Shown here: one piece after another, positions 1-8,567 of the stretch
Layout of the letters: every line of letters begins with the position of its first letter
How positions within the stretch are numbered: position 1 is the stretch's first letter
Source of the DNA: Deltaproteobacteria bacterium
Lineage (GTDB): Bacteria > UBA10199 > SPLOWO2-01-44-7
Direction of reading: 5' to 3'
Assembly (NCBI GenBank): GCA_016203765.1
Contig: JACQMB010000148.1
Location: 1-47,562, forward strand
DNA length: 47,562 nt
Notes under the pieces: model-generated
What the model was told of the DNA's origin: nothing
Seen by the model: only the letters and a program-made list of their open reading frames with translations
The model's database searches: none
Translations under genes and position numbers: made by a program

Positions 1-143
1 CTAAGCAGGGTTGATTTGCCGGAGGCATTCGGCCCCAACACCGCCACCCCCTCACCCGCGGCGGCCGAAAAGCTCAGATCGCGCAAAGCCCAGGCCAGTC
101 CGAAGCGGTGGGAGAGATTTTTAATTTCGATGGCCTTTTCCAT
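1..143 (-). CDS. ABC transporter ATP-binding protein, N-terminal fragment
   Basis: The minus strand from an ATG at 143 encodes about 47 residues before the window ends. They start MEKAIEIKNLSHRFG and run into a P-loop, GPNASGKST, the Walker A motif of ABC-transporter ATPases; Asn-Ala replaces the commoner Asn-Gly before Ser-Gly-Lys. The protein should be cytoplasmic and energise a transporter, but the signature motif, Walker B and any partner genes lie outside the window, so substrate and direction cannot be told. It is divergent from the DUF4870 gene at 187 with 43 bp between the starts, so both promoters must be close together or inside coding sequence. Confidence 0.85.
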   Translation of the reverse strand, partial: MEKAIEIKNLSHRFGLAWALRDLSFSAAAGEGVAVLGPNASGKSTLL

Positions 144-186
144 TTTACCCTTGGAATTTTAAGGAAGGTAGCCTAAACTAACCATC

Positions 187-558
187 ATGAATCAGCAAGG
201 AGTTTCCCCAAATCCGGCTCCCAATCAAGAGCGCACCTTCGGCATGCTCTGCCATCTGCTAGCCCTTTCCGGATTGATCGGGATTCCGTTTGGGCACATC
301 TTGGGCCCGCTGATTGTCTGGCTGATTAAAAAGGAGGAGTATCCGCTGGTCAACCGAGAGGGGAAAAAGGCCCTCAACTTTCAAATCTCGATGACCCTCT
401 ACGGCCTCATTGCCGGCATTTTGTGTTTCATCCTGATCGGCTTTGTTCTGATCGCCGCCTTGGTTGTGGCCGAAATCATTTTGATCATCATCGCCTCGGT
501 CAAGACGCACAACGGGGAAGATTTCCAATACCCCCTCACCATTCAATTTCTCAAATAG
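187..558 (+). CDS. DUF4870 family small membrane protein
   Basis: This 123-residue protein has the layout of the DUF4870 (Tic20-like) family. After a short polar N-terminus comes MLCHLLALSGLIGIP, then a second hydrophobic stretch and the family-typical NREGKKALNFQ segment before a long hydrophobic hairpin at about residues 70-100. Three or four membrane segments are likely, placing it in the inner membrane. The biochemical role of the family is not established. A TATAAT-like sequence begins 4 bp after its stop codon, which suggests that the next gene is transcribed separately. Confidence 0.8.
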   Translation: MNQQGVSPNPAPNQERTFGMLCHLLALSGLIGIPFGHILGPLIVWLIKKEEYPLVNREGKKALNFQISMTLYGLIAGILCFILIGFVLIAALVVAEIILIIIASVKTHNGEDFQYPLTIQFLK

Positions 559-572
559 TCGTATAATTCGAC
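558..572 (+). promoter_or_regulatory. Candidate promoter element GTCGTATAATTCGAC
   Basis: A perfect TATAAT hexamer (562-567) sits inside a short inverted repeat, GTCG-TATAATT-CGAC. The same AGTCGTATAAT string with a similar AT-rich follow-up occurs at 2569-2579 before another secreted-protein gene. No good -35 hexamer is visible at the usual distance, so this is a weak promoter call resting on the -10 match and on the repetition. Confidence 0.35.
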
Positions 573-687
573 AAAAAATTTTTCTCCCATTTTCCGGATT
601 AAGAGTACAACGACAGATTGAATATCCCCATTCCCGCGCCCATCAGTAATTGACACCCTGCTAACAAAGAGGTATTTTGCGATCCCC

Positions 688-2109
688 ATGTCAAAAAAGA
701 GGAAGGGTTTTTTAATTTGTTTGGCGGTTTCATTGTTGTTTCTACCGGCCGTTGGCGGCCAGGCCTCTCCCAAATCTCAAGCGCTTATCCAGCAAGGGCA
801 TCAGCATTTAACAAAACAGCATTTTGAGCGGGCCTTAAAAAGTTTTGAGGCCGCGGCCAAACTCGACCCGCAAGACGGGCAGGCCCTTTTCTTTCAGGGC
901 GTTGCCCTGAACCGCCTTGGACGGTTTCACGAGGCGGGCAAAAAACTCGATCAGTCCGAAAAATTAGGGACACACCCCGACTGGGCCTTTGAGAGGGGCT
1001 GGGCCCATCTGGGGCAGGCTGAATTTAGCGAGGCGGTCGGCCGGTTGAAAGCCTATGAAAAGAAAAACGCCGGCCGCGGCCAGACCTCGGAGTTTATCGG
1101 CCGGGCCTATTTTGGCCTGGGCGATGCAAAAAAGGCCCGGCGCTACTTCGACAAGGCCTTGAAGCAGAATCCCGGTTTAAAACAGACGGTTAATTTGTAC
1201 CTCGCCGCCATGGAACGGTCTCCCCAGGCGAAAACCGACCAAAAGGCATCAAAACCGTGGGGCATTTTTTCCAATCTGGCCGGCACCTATAATACTAACG
1301 CCATCAATTTGGGCAATGGGGCCACCCTTCCCACCGATGTCGCCCGTCAGGATTCAACCTTCGCTTCGACATCAATCGGCGGCAACTATCGGCTTCGCCT
1401 TGGGGATAAAAACCAACTGGCCTTTGGACATCAGTTTTTGGGGAATGCCTATGAGGTTAGCACCAGGCTCAACATGATGGACAATTTCACCTCGATCCAG
1501 TTCCGCCGCTCCCTGAACCAGAAGCAGGTGTTGGGGATTACGGTTTCGAACGATTTTACGATTGTCCAGACCGCTAAATTTCGCAATCAAATCGGTTTCC
1601 GCCCTGTTTTCGGCTGGCAACTGGCGGATTGGCTGACCTCCGAGGGTTCCTACGCCTTCGGTTTTGGAGAATATTTCTTTCCATCCAACGCCAACCAAGA
1701 CCGGGATGGCCATTCCCATGTTGTAGGCTTGAGCAACTATTTGGGTGTTCCGAACACGAAATTAAGGTTTTTGTTGGGCTATAATCACCTCTGGAACCGG
1801 GCTGACGGCGCCGATTTTGATTTTCAGGGCAACAATTTAAATTTTGCCGTCAGCCATCCCCTCTTTTGGGAAGTGACCGCGGAGCTTTTTTTCAGTCAGG
1901 GCTGGAATCGTTTTGATAATGTCAACAGTCTCACGGCCAACACCATGCGCAGTGACGACGTCTCCAATGTCTTTACACAGATCAATTTCCCCATACATGG
2001 GGGGGTGCGGGGGTTTTTACGGACCGGCTATATGCGAAACAAATCGAACATTAACACGTTTAATTCCCGGGCTCATCAGGGGAATGTGGGGATCTTAGTG
2101 GGGATTTAA
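688..2109 (+). CDS. Secreted TPR / outer-membrane beta-barrel protein (Slam-like architecture)
   Basis: This 473-residue protein has a signal peptide of about 27 residues ending near VGGQA. About four tetratricopeptide repeats follow (residues 30-165; for example HFERALKSFEAAAKLDPQDG). The remaining 290 residues alternate aromatic and polar residues in the way of amphipathic outer-membrane strands. TPR followed by a barrel is the architecture of surface lipoprotein assembly modifiers (Slam) and related uncharacterised proteins. Two more proteins of this design lie at 39889 and 45637. The stop codon is one base from the ATG of the next secreted protein, so the two are probably translationally coupled. 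The best Shine-Dalgarno match (AGAGG) is unusually far upstream. A role in moving the neighbouring secreted proteins is inference. Confidence 0.7.
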   Translation: MSKKRKGFLICLAVSLLFLPAVGGQASPKSQALIQQGHQHLTKQHFERALKSFEAAAKLDPQDGQALFFQGVALNRLGRFHEAGKKLDQSEKLGTHPDWAFERGWAHLGQAEFSEAVGRLKAYEKKNAGRGQTSEFIGRAYFGLGDAKKARRYFDKALKQNPGLKQTVNLYLAAMERSPQAKTDQKASKPWGIFSNLAGTYNTNAINLGNGATLPTDVARQDSTFASTSIGGNYRLRLGDKNQLAFGHQFLGNAYEVSTRLNMMDNFTSIQFRRSLNQKQVLGITVSNDFTIVQTAKFRNQIGFRPVFGWQLADWLTSEGSYAFGFGEYFFPSNANQDRDGHSHVVGLSNYLGVPNTKLRFLLGYNHLWNRADGADFDFQGNNLNFAVSHPLFWEVTAELFFSQGWNRFDNVNSLTANTMRSDDVSNVFTQINFPIHGGVRGFLRTGYMRNKSNINTFNSRAHQGNVGILVGI

Positions 2110-2110
2110 T

Positions 2111-2557
2111 ATGGAGAAAAAATTTTTAATAAGTCTTTTGGGATTGGCCCTGGGCGTGTTTGCAAAAAATCTTTGGGCTTGCCCCGCCGGTCAGGTTTGT
2201 TCCGACGGAAGCGACACCTGCGAATCCAGCCTTTGCGTGGCTGACACGAGCGGCGGCGGTTCCTCCACCGCCCCGACCACGACCGAGGGGCAGTTGGGAT
2301 TAACCCTCGAACCCGTTTTGCAATTGGAGGGGAAGCTGGTTCGGGCTTTCCATTTTGACGCCAGCCAAAAGGACTCTTCCAACGGAGGCTGGACTTTTTA
2401 TGATCCCCGGCCAGAGTTTGCAGATGTCAACACCTTGACTCAAATCGCGCCAGGCGGGGTCTATTGGATTCAGGTCAATCAGGCAACAACCATTCAGTGG
2501 GATAGTCAGTCGGCCCCGATTCCCCTCTTTGAGGGGTGGAATATAGTCCCTCGGTAG
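2111..2557 (+). CDS. Small secreted protein with mature N-terminus CPAGQVC
   Basis: The 148-residue product has a signal sequence (MEKKFLISLLGLALGVF) leading to NLWA-CPAGQVC. It could be cut by signal peptidase I after Ala or, less likely because of Trp at -2, be a lipoprotein with its first Cys acylated. A Cys-rich patch and a Thr/Ser/Gly linker follow. The C-terminal part ends LFEGWNIVPR after a GVYWIQV segment, a pattern seen in small beta-sandwich repeats of secreted bacterial proteins. No enzyme motif is visible. It starts one base after the TPR-barrel gene and resembles the N-terminus of the next gene product, so it is probably a partner or cargo of that system. Confidence 0.65.
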   Translation: MEKKFLISLLGLALGVFAKNLWACPAGQVCSDGSDTCESSLCVADTSGGGSSTAPTTTEGQLGLTLEPVLQLEGKLVRAFHFDASQKDSSNGGWTFYDPRPEFADVNTLTQIAPGGVYWIQVNQATTIQWDSQSAPIPLFEGWNIVPR

Positions 2558-2568
2558 GTTAAAACCAC

Positions 2569-2580
2569 AGTCGTATAATC
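2569..2580 (+). promoter_or_regulatory. Candidate promoter element AGTCGTATAATC
   Basis: A second AGTCGTATAAT string lies 50 bp before the start at 2630, containing the consensus -10 hexamer TATAAT at 2574-2579. As at 558, the sequence after it is an AAAAAT/TCTCC-type stretch, so the similarity extends beyond the hexamer. No clear -35 is present. It may drive the 2630-3984 pair separately from the TPR-barrel gene. Confidence 0.4.
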
Positions 2581-2629
2581 CACAGAAAAATTCTCCCTCC
2601 TTTTTTTTGGATGGTGTAAAATCAGAAAC

Positions 2630-3448
2630 ATGGCTGTGAAAATCATTTCAATTGTAGTTGCCGCGATCTTGGGATTCTTCTTAAACCTGTCGTTTGCCCT
2701 GGCTTGTCCTTCCGGCATGGTTTGTCCCGAAGGCAAAGAATGCAGTCAGCCCAGTGACTGTACTACGGGTCCTCCCACCGCACCGGGCGGCGGCGTTTCA
2801 ACCACCCCGTCCACCGCCACCGGTGAAACCAGCTCGACGCCCACTACGACTCAGGAACAAATCGGTCAGACCGCCGATCCAAAGTCCGACCCCAATCTTG
2901 TTGGTGTGGAGATAAAACCTCTCACGGACCGGGACATAATGGATTTGACCTTCGGGCACGGGATGGTCCGGGCCTATTTGGATTTTGTGAATGCGATGGC
3001 AAACTTTGAACTGCGGGGGCCCCGCGGGGAAATGTCGGAGAGGAGGATGGAAAAGATAAGAGAACGAGCCAGGGAGCGGGCGGATAGGGAGGCGGGGGTT
3101 GACCAGGCCCTGGATGCGTGCAGAAAAACCAATGACAACTATGTCCGGGCCCATCAGGAGTGGAAACATCAGGTGAAGGTTCAAGACATGATCGGTATAG
3201 ACGTGGGGAGATTGCGGACAGAGTTGGAAAAACTGGGGGACGGTCCTAACCAGTATGGCATCCCAAGAAGTCAAATTTACGGAAATGCCCATCGGGAGTG
3301 GATTCAATCCCTTCTCAAAAGCGCCGACATGGAAAATGCGGTAACGAATGCCCGCACGTTGAAGGAGGAGGCCTGGGGCAAATATCTGTCCGCGCAAGAG
3401 AAGGCTGGTGATCTTCAACAACAGTATATGGGGGAATGGGGCAAATGA
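2630..3448 (+). CDS. Secreted protein, CPSGMVC N-terminus and charged helical body
   Basis: This 272-residue product has a signal peptide ending FALA, then CPSGMVCPEGKEC. The mature protein thus starts with the same CPxGxVC pattern as the preceding secreted protein, followed by a Pro/Thr/Ser linker (residues about 45-80). From about residue 95 the sequence is helical and highly charged (RERARERADREAG region), consistent with a coiled coil. No catalytic motif is recognised. Its stop overlaps the start of the next gene in an ATGA arrangement. The paired N-terminal motif suggests a shared export or anchoring route; the function is unknown. Confidence 0.65.
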   Translation: MAVKIISIVVAAILGFFLNLSFALACPSGMVCPEGKECSQPSDCTTGPPTAPGGGVSTTPSTATGETSSTPTTTQEQIGQTADPKSDPNLVGVEIKPLTDRDIMDLTFGHGMVRAYLDFVNAMANFELRGPRGEMSERRMEKIRERARERADREAGVDQALDACRKTNDNYVRAHQEWKHQVKVQDMIGIDVGRLRTELEKLGDGPNQYGIPRSQIYGNAHREWIQSLLKSADMENAVTNARTLKEEAWGKYLSAQEKAGDLQQQYMGEWGK

Positions 3449-3984
3449 GGAACGGTGTTAAAACAGCGCTGATCCTTTTTATGATCGTTGGTTCGATCAG
3501 CGTGTGGGGCAAAGATCATGAGACGGCGGCAGATCGGATCCTGAAAAGACAAACCGAAAGCCCCAATTTGCAAAACAGGATGAAGCGGTGGGAGAAAGAG
3601 GTGAATGTTTTGGAAGCGGTCAGGGATTACGAACGTAAAAAGACGGAATATCAAGAGACGCTGGAAAATCTTGTAAAAATCCGCGGTGAGAATGAGTCGT
3701 TGCTTGCAGAATTAAGGGCGGCCTTTGAGGCATGGAGCAAAAACACTTCCTCAACAAAGACGTGGCGGTATTTACAGGCGCTCGAAAGGAAAGTTGCACA
3801 AGGGAGCGAGCAACAAAACCGCCTGCACGATTTGGCCGAACAGCTTTGGAAGGAAAAACAAAAGAGTTTTTTTGCCGCCCTTCAGACCAAGAAAAACGCC
3901 TACGCCTTGGAGATGAAGCATCAAATGACGGAAGTGGCCAGACGCGCTACCAAAGATGTTCCGATCCCCAAACCCCAAGATTGA
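3445..3984 (+). CDS. Secreted coiled-coil hypothetical protein
   Basis: The start chosen is the ATG of an ATGA overlap with the preceding stop; another in-frame ATG lies at 3436. The 179-residue product has a signal peptide (MRNGVKTALILFMIVGSISVWG). The rest is a long, charged, mostly helical region with heptad-like spacing, such as KWEKEV- and ENLVKIR-type segments. No known domain is recognised. The tight coupling to the 2630 gene and the shared helical character suggest that the two products form a periplasmic or surface pair, but this is inference. Confidence 0.6.
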   Translation: MRNGVKTALILFMIVGSISVWGKDHETAADRILKRQTESPNLQNRMKRWEKEVNVLEAVRDYERKKTEYQETLENLVKIRGENESLLAELRAAFEAWSKNTSSTKTWRYLQALERKVAQGSEQQNRLHDLAEQLWKEKQKSFFAALQTKKNAYALEMKHQMTEVARRATKDVPIPKPQD

Positions 3985-4021
3985 CAGTTAGGGCCAGGCA
4001 CCATATGTGATTCTCTCCTGT

Positions 4022-6292
4022 ATGTTCTCCGTTGAAACCACCCCTGAAATGGTTGCTCAAACCTTCAAAAGGCTGGGGAAAAATTTGCCCGTGATTCGCA
4101 AACGTTCGGGAAAGCCTCTGCTTTTGGCCGAGAAAATTTTGTACGGGCATCTGGTCGATCCTTCCAAACAGGAGCTGACGCGGGGCAAAAGCATTCTTCA
4201 GCTCAATCCAGACCGGGTGGTGATGCAGGATGCCACGGCGCAGATGGCCCTGTTGCAATTCATGGTGGCGGGACGAAAAACGACGGCGGTCCCCACCACC
4301 GTCCACTGCGACCACCTGATCCGCGCCCAGATGGGGGCAAAAGAAGACACGCTGGCGGCCATCAAGGAAAACAACGAGGTCTACGCCTTTTTGGAAAGCT
4401 GTTCGAAAAAATACGGGATCGGTTTTTGGCGGCCCGGCTCCGGGATCATCCATCAGGTTTTTTTGGAACAGTACGCCTTTCCCGGCGGGATGGTGATCGG
4501 AACCGATTCGCACACCCCCAACGCTGGGGGTTTATGCATGGTTGCTGTTGGGGTTGGAGGCGCCGACGCCGTGGATGTGATGGCCGGGATGCCGTGGGAG
4601 GTTTTGGCGCCTAAATTTGTTGGCGTTCGATTGACAGGCAAACTCAACGGCTGGAGCGCCCCCAAAGACGTGATTTTAAAAGTTTGCGAAAAACTGACGG
4701 TCAAGGGCGGGACCAACAAAATCATTGAATATTTCGGCCCCGGCTGTGCCTCGATTTCCGCCACCGGCAAGGGGACGATTACCAACATGGGGGCCGAGCT
4801 GGGGGCGACCACATCGATCTTTCCCTATGACAATCGAGTCGGCGATTATCTCAACGCGACCGAGCGGAGAGAGATCGCGAATTGGGCCGAACAACATCGG
4901 GAGTTTTTGGAAGACGATCCGGAGATCGCCAAAAACCCCGAAAAATATTTTGATGAGGTCATCGAAATTAATCTCGACAAGCTGGAACCGCACGTGGTCG
5001 GGCCCCATTCCCCCGATGTCTCCCGTCCTATTTCCAAACTGGGCGAGGATGCGAAAAAAAACAACTACCCCGTTGAAATTCGGTACGCCTTGATCGGCTC
5101 CTGCACCAATTCCTCGTACGAAGATATCGAACGGGCCGCCGATGTGGCCAGGCAGGCGGCCCGGCACGGCGCCAAAACCAAAATTCCGCTGATGATAACC
5201 CCCGGCTCCGAACAGGTTTTTGAAACCACTCGCCGGGACGGCCAGCTCCAAGCCTTGGAATCGGTCGGCGGAAAAATTTTGGCGAATGCCTGCGGGCCTT
5301 GCATCGGACAGTGGCAAAGGAGTGATATTAAAAAAGGGGAGAGCAACACGATTTTGACTTCGTATAACCGAAATTTCCCCCGCCGCAACGACGGCAATCC
5401 GCAAACGCTGGCTTTTATCGGCTCTCCCGAACTGGTCGTCGCCGTCTCCTTTGGGGGCCGGCTCGATTTTGACCCGACGCGCGACGCGGTGGAGACCGGC
5501 GGAAAGAAATGGAAGTTTCAGCCCCCTGGCATCGCTGATGACATTCCCAAAAAAGGATTCATCCTTTCCAAAAAAGGATATGAACCGCCGGCCGAGGACC
5601 CGGGGCGGATCGAAGTCAAAGTCAATTCCAAAAGCGACCGCCTGCAGGTTTTAACGCCGTTTGAACCGTGGGACGGAAATGATTTTGAAAAACTTCCGTT
5701 GCTGATTAAAGCAAAAGGGAAATGCACAACGGATCACATCTCACCGGCCGGCCCCTGGCTTCAGTACCGCGGCCATCTGGACAATATCAGCAACAATCTT
5801 TTTGTCGGAGCGACCAACGCCTTTCAAAAAGAGGCGGGGAAGACCAAAAATATTTTGACGGGAGGGGTGGACGAAGTTCCCAAAGTCGCACGGGCTTATA
5901 AAAAAGAAGGGTTGCGCTGGGTGGCGGTGGGGGATGAAAATTATGGCGAGGGATCTTCGCGCGAGCACGCCGCCATGGAGCCGAGGCATTTGGGCTGTGC
6001 CGCGGTGATCGTCAAAAGTTTCGCCCGCATTCATGAAACCAATTTAAAAAAGCAGGGGGTCCTGCCGCTGACTTTTGCCAACGCCGCCGATTACGACAAG
6101 ATTCAGGAAGAGGACCGGATCAGCGTAACTGGCCTGAATGTTCTAAAACCGGGGCGGCCGGTCGCCGTCCTTTTGTGTCACAAGAATGGTTCCCAGGAAA
6201 AAATTTTCTGCAATCACTCCCTGACGGTCGAGCAGGTCAAATGGTTCCAGGCCGGCGGGGCCCTAAATTTGATCCGCCGACGGCAAAACTAA
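4022..6292 (+). CDS. acnA: Aconitate hydratase, mitochondrial type
   Basis: The enzyme interconverts citrate and isocitrate through cis-aconitate in the TCA or glyoxylate cycle, using a [4Fe-4S] cluster. The 756-residue product matches the mitochondrial-type aconitase length. It shows cluster cysteines in IGSCTNSSYED and in NACGPCIGQW, the VGGADAVDVMAG segment, and a C-terminal swivel domain with GEGSSREHAA. The start is uncertain. ATG 4022 gives MFSVETTPEMV, while GTG 4007 adds five residues; neither has a clear ribosome binding site. A TTGACA at 3981 precedes a poor -10. The gene is convergent with hemN and overlaps it by four bases. Confidence 0.93.
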   Translation: MFSVETTPEMVAQTFKRLGKNLPVIRKRSGKPLLLAEKILYGHLVDPSKQELTRGKSILQLNPDRVVMQDATAQMALLQFMVAGRKTTAVPTTVHCDHLIRAQMGAKEDTLAAIKENNEVYAFLESCSKKYGIGFWRPGSGIIHQVFLEQYAFPGGMVIGTDSHTPNAGGLCMVAVGVGGADAVDVMAGMPWEVLAPKFVGVRLTGKLNGWSAPKDVILKVCEKLTVKGGTNKIIEYFGPGCASISATGKGTITNMGAELGATTSIFPYDNRVGDYLNATERREIANWAEQHREFLEDDPEIAKNPEKYFDEVIEINLDKLEPHVVGPHSPDVSRPISKLGEDAKKNNYPVEIRYALIGSCTNSSYEDIERAADVARQAARHGAKTKIPLMITPGSEQVFETTRRDGQLQALESVGGKILANACGPCIGQWQRSDIKKGESNTILTSYNRNFPRRNDGNPQTLAFIGSPELVVAVSFGGRLDFDPTRDAVETGGKKWKFQPPGIADDIPKKGFILSKKGYEPPAEDPGRIEVKVNSKSDRLQVLTPFEPWDGNDFEKLPLLIKAKGKCTTDHISPAGPWLQYRGHLDNISNNLFVGATNAFQKEAGKTKNILTGGVDEVPKVARAYKKEGLRWVAVGDENYGEGSSREHAAMEPRHLGCAAVIVKSFARIHETNLKKQGVLPLTFANAADYDKIQEEDRISVTGLNVLKPGRPVAVLLCHKNGSQEKIFCNHSLTVEQVKWFQAGGALNLIRRRQN

Positions 6293-7656
6293 ACGGTCCT
6301 TGAAAATTTCCCTTCCCCCGGTTTTAGGTAGGCATCAAAAACCATTCCGATATTCCGCAGAAAAAGCCTTCCCAACGGCGTAACGCGCAGGCCGTTTGTT
6401 TCCAACTCGACCAGACCATCTTGGGCCAGTGTTTCAAGCGAGGGCCGCTCTTTTTCAAAAAGGGCGAAAAAGTTTTCTAACTGGACCTGCTGGTGGCAGA
6501 AGAGTTCTCGGATCACCATTTGCCGGAGCAAATCATCCGTCGAGAGTTTAAGCCCCGCGCGCGTCGCCAGTGTTTTTTCAAAATCGGTCTCCTCGTAGTC
6601 TTTTAACTTTTTCGCGTTCTGGGCAAAAGAGCCGTCCACCGAACTGATGGCGGTAACCCCCATCCCGATCAAATCGCAATCCGCCTGGGTGGTGTAACCT
6701 TGAAAGTTGCGATACATCGTTTTATCCCGTTGCGCGCGGGTCAATTCATCCCCGGCCTTGGCAAAGTGGTCGAGGCCGATAAACGTAAAGCCGGCATCTT
6801 GAAAGACCTCGATCGCGCCGCAGAACATTTCCAGTTTTGTCTCGCCGGAGGGGAGGTCCCGTTCGGAAATTTTGCGCTGATGGGCGTGCATCCAGGGGAC
6901 AAAAGCAAAGTTAAAGAGGGCGATCCGGTCGGGGTTTAGTTCTAAAACCTGTTCCAGCGTTTTTTCAAAACTCTTTGGGGTTTGCCGAGGCAGGCCATAG
7001 ACAAGATCGATGTTGACGCTTTGGAATTTTAATTCGCGGCAACCGTCTACCGCCTTTTTCGTTTCTTCAAACGACTGAATCCGTCCCGCCTCCCTTTGGA
7101 CGTCGGGGTTAAAATCCTGCACGCCGAGGCTGGTGCGGTTGAATCCGAGGCCGCGCAATGTTTTTAGTTGTTCTGCGGAGGTCACGCGCGGATCGATCTC
7201 AATCGAGATTTCGGCATTGTCGGCAAAGGAAAAATGCCTGGCAATCGCCCCCCACAGTTTTTCGATCTGTTCACAGCTTAGATAAGTCGGCGTACCACCT
7301 CCCCAATGGAACTGGGAGACCCTTCGGGAAGAATCGACGAGGGAGGCCGCGCGGCCGATCTCCCCGGAGAGGGCTGTTAAATAAGGTTCGGCCACTTCGT
7401 GCCGGCGGGTGGCCACCACCGAACAGGCGCAAAAGGTGCATCGCTCGTCGCAAAAAGGGATGTGGAAATATAAAGAAAGCGGCCGGCCGGCCGCGTTGCT
7501 CTTTGCCAATTGCGCGGCGAAATCTTCCGGTCCGAAATTTTTGGACCAATTGGGCGCGGTGGGATAACTAGTATACCTCGGCCCCGGACGGGAATATTTT
7601 TCGATCAGTTGGGGACTGACGGTAACGGCTTGGCCGTCAATCGTGGCTTTGATCAT
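6289..7656 (-). CDS. hemN: Oxygen-independent coproporphyrinogen III oxidase (radical SAM)
   Basis: HemN converts coproporphyrinogen III to protoporphyrinogen IX in haem synthesis under low oxygen. The product has the family N-terminus YSRPGPRYTSYPTA, the radical-SAM motif in IPFCDERCTFCAC (CxxxCxxC plus one more Cys), the WGGGTPTYL segment and a C-terminal HemN domain. The ATG at 7656 is preferred because AAGGA lies seven bases upstream; an in-frame codon at 7677 lacks this and would overlap the preceding gene. At 455 residues the length is normal. It is the last gene of a minus-strand run and ends four bases inside aconitase. Confidence 0.93.
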   Translation of the reverse strand: MIKATIDGQAVTVSPQLIEKYSRPGPRYTSYPTAPNWSKNFGPEDFAAQLAKSNAAGRPLSLYFHIPFCDERCTFCACSVVATRRHEVAEPYLTALSGEIGRAASLVDSSRRVSQFHWGGGTPTYLSCEQIEKLWGAIARHFSFADNAEISIEIDPRVTSAEQLKTLRGLGFNRTSLGVQDFNPDVQREAGRIQSFEETKKAVDGCRELKFQSVNIDLVYGLPRQTPKSFEKTLEQVLELNPDRIALFNFAFVPWMHAHQRKISERDLPSGETKLEMFCGAIEVFQDAGFTFIGLDHFAKAGDELTRAQRDKTMYRNFQGYTTQADCDLIGMGVTAISSVDGSFAQNAKKLKDYEETDFEKTLATRAGLKLSTDDLLRQMVIRELFCHQQVQLENFFALFEKERPSLETLAQDGLVELETNGLRVTPLGRLFLRNIGMVFDAYLKPGEGKFSRTV

Positions 7657-7669
7657 AAAAATTTCCTTT

Positions 7670-8539
7670 TCAGTCAACGGGCTCGCATGCCAGGCCCGCC
7701 GTTTTTTTCACCTTGTCCCCACTGGTTTGCCAGGCCAGATAAACGGTGGCCGGGTATTCAAAAGAGAGGAGTTGACCTATTTTTTCCAGAAGGAGCCAGC
7801 GGGTCGCCGGGTCCAGATCCATCTCGGCGATGTTTTTCTCGAATCCGAGGGCCAATTTTGTCTGTCGGGTCATATCTATCTCCCTGTCAAGCATTTCGTC
7901 CTCGCATTGGAAGGGACCTAAATTGCAAAAAAACCAGGTGGAGACCCGGCGAAGAAAGCCGGGCCTTTCTTTCAAACTGTCCTGATCGGGATAGCCGGCG
8001 ATGGTGAGCCGGGCCAGGGGTTCCAGATCCTCTCTCGGTTGAACAAGAGTCAGGGCCGAAAGTTCAAAGTGGGTGTGAATGCCGGACGTAAGCAAAGGAA
8101 GGACAAAGGTTCTCTGTTGTTCCATGTTTTCATCAAGCTCAAAGGTAAAAAAGACGGGGTAGCCGAACTGCCCTTCCGCATGGTCGTCGGGGGGAACGGC
8201 GACCGGATCGAAAAAGGAAAGAGGGGCGCATCCGTCCTCCACACCCACCGCGAATCGGGGAAAGGCGGAGACGGAAACATAAAAATAGTGATACCCCTTC
8301 TTTTCAAAGGGAAGGCCTTCGATGGAAAAAGCCGCCGTTCCCCGGAGCTCCGGCCCGCCGAAAGCGATGTAGCGGTCGGCGACGGGGGGGCGCACGCAAT
8401 CTTCCGGCCCGAATTCATGGAGGATAATTTTGTCCTCGTAACCGTCCCGGTTGACGTCTTCCTTATAAACAATGGAGAGGGGATCGCAGATTTTGCGAAA
8501 ACCCGTTCTGCCGATGGGAATTTCGCCGCCGGGATTCAT
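7670..8539 (-). CDS. Hypothetical protein with a DxNxDGxxD calcium-loop-like motif
   Basis: This 289-residue product has no recognisable signal peptide and no family I can name. Near residue 28 it contains DVNRDGYED, the spacing of EF-hand or FG-GAP calcium loops, often found where a record of an external ligand is folded around Ca2+. The rest mixes beta-rich and aromatic stretches (YHYFYVSVSAFPRF) with a helical C-terminus. It starts about 28 bp after the 8568 gene and ends 13 bp before hemN, so the three are probably co-transcribed. The start at 8539 has only a weak GGCGG-type ribosome binding site. Confidence 0.55.
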   Translation of the reverse strand: MNPGGEIPIGRTGFRKICDPLSIVYKEDVNRDGYEDKIILHEFGPEDCVRPPVADRYIAFGGPELRGTAAFSIEGLPFEKKGYHYFYVSVSAFPRFAVGVEDGCAPLSFFDPVAVPPDDHAEGQFGYPVFFTFELDENMEQQRTFVLPLLTSGIHTHFELSALTLVQPREDLEPLARLTIAGYPDQDSLKERPGFLRRVSTWFFCNLGPFQCEDEMLDREIDMTRQTKLALGFEKNIAEMDLDPATRWLLLEKIGQLLSFEYPATVYLAWQTSGDKVKKTAGLACEPVD

Positions 8540-8567
8540 AAAAAATAACTACCGCCCGGAAGGCTAA

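Noticed and set aside
2798..3421. Minus-strand 207-residue open frame opposite the 2630 gene
   Set aside because: The plus-strand gene has a signal peptide and coupled neighbours; the minus frame shows only Leu/Pro-rich shadow composition.
3981..4012. TTGACA with 17-bp spacing to TATGTG as aconitase promoter
   Set aside because: The -35 is perfect but the -10 matches at only three positions and lies almost on the start codon, so it is not strong enough to list as a feature.
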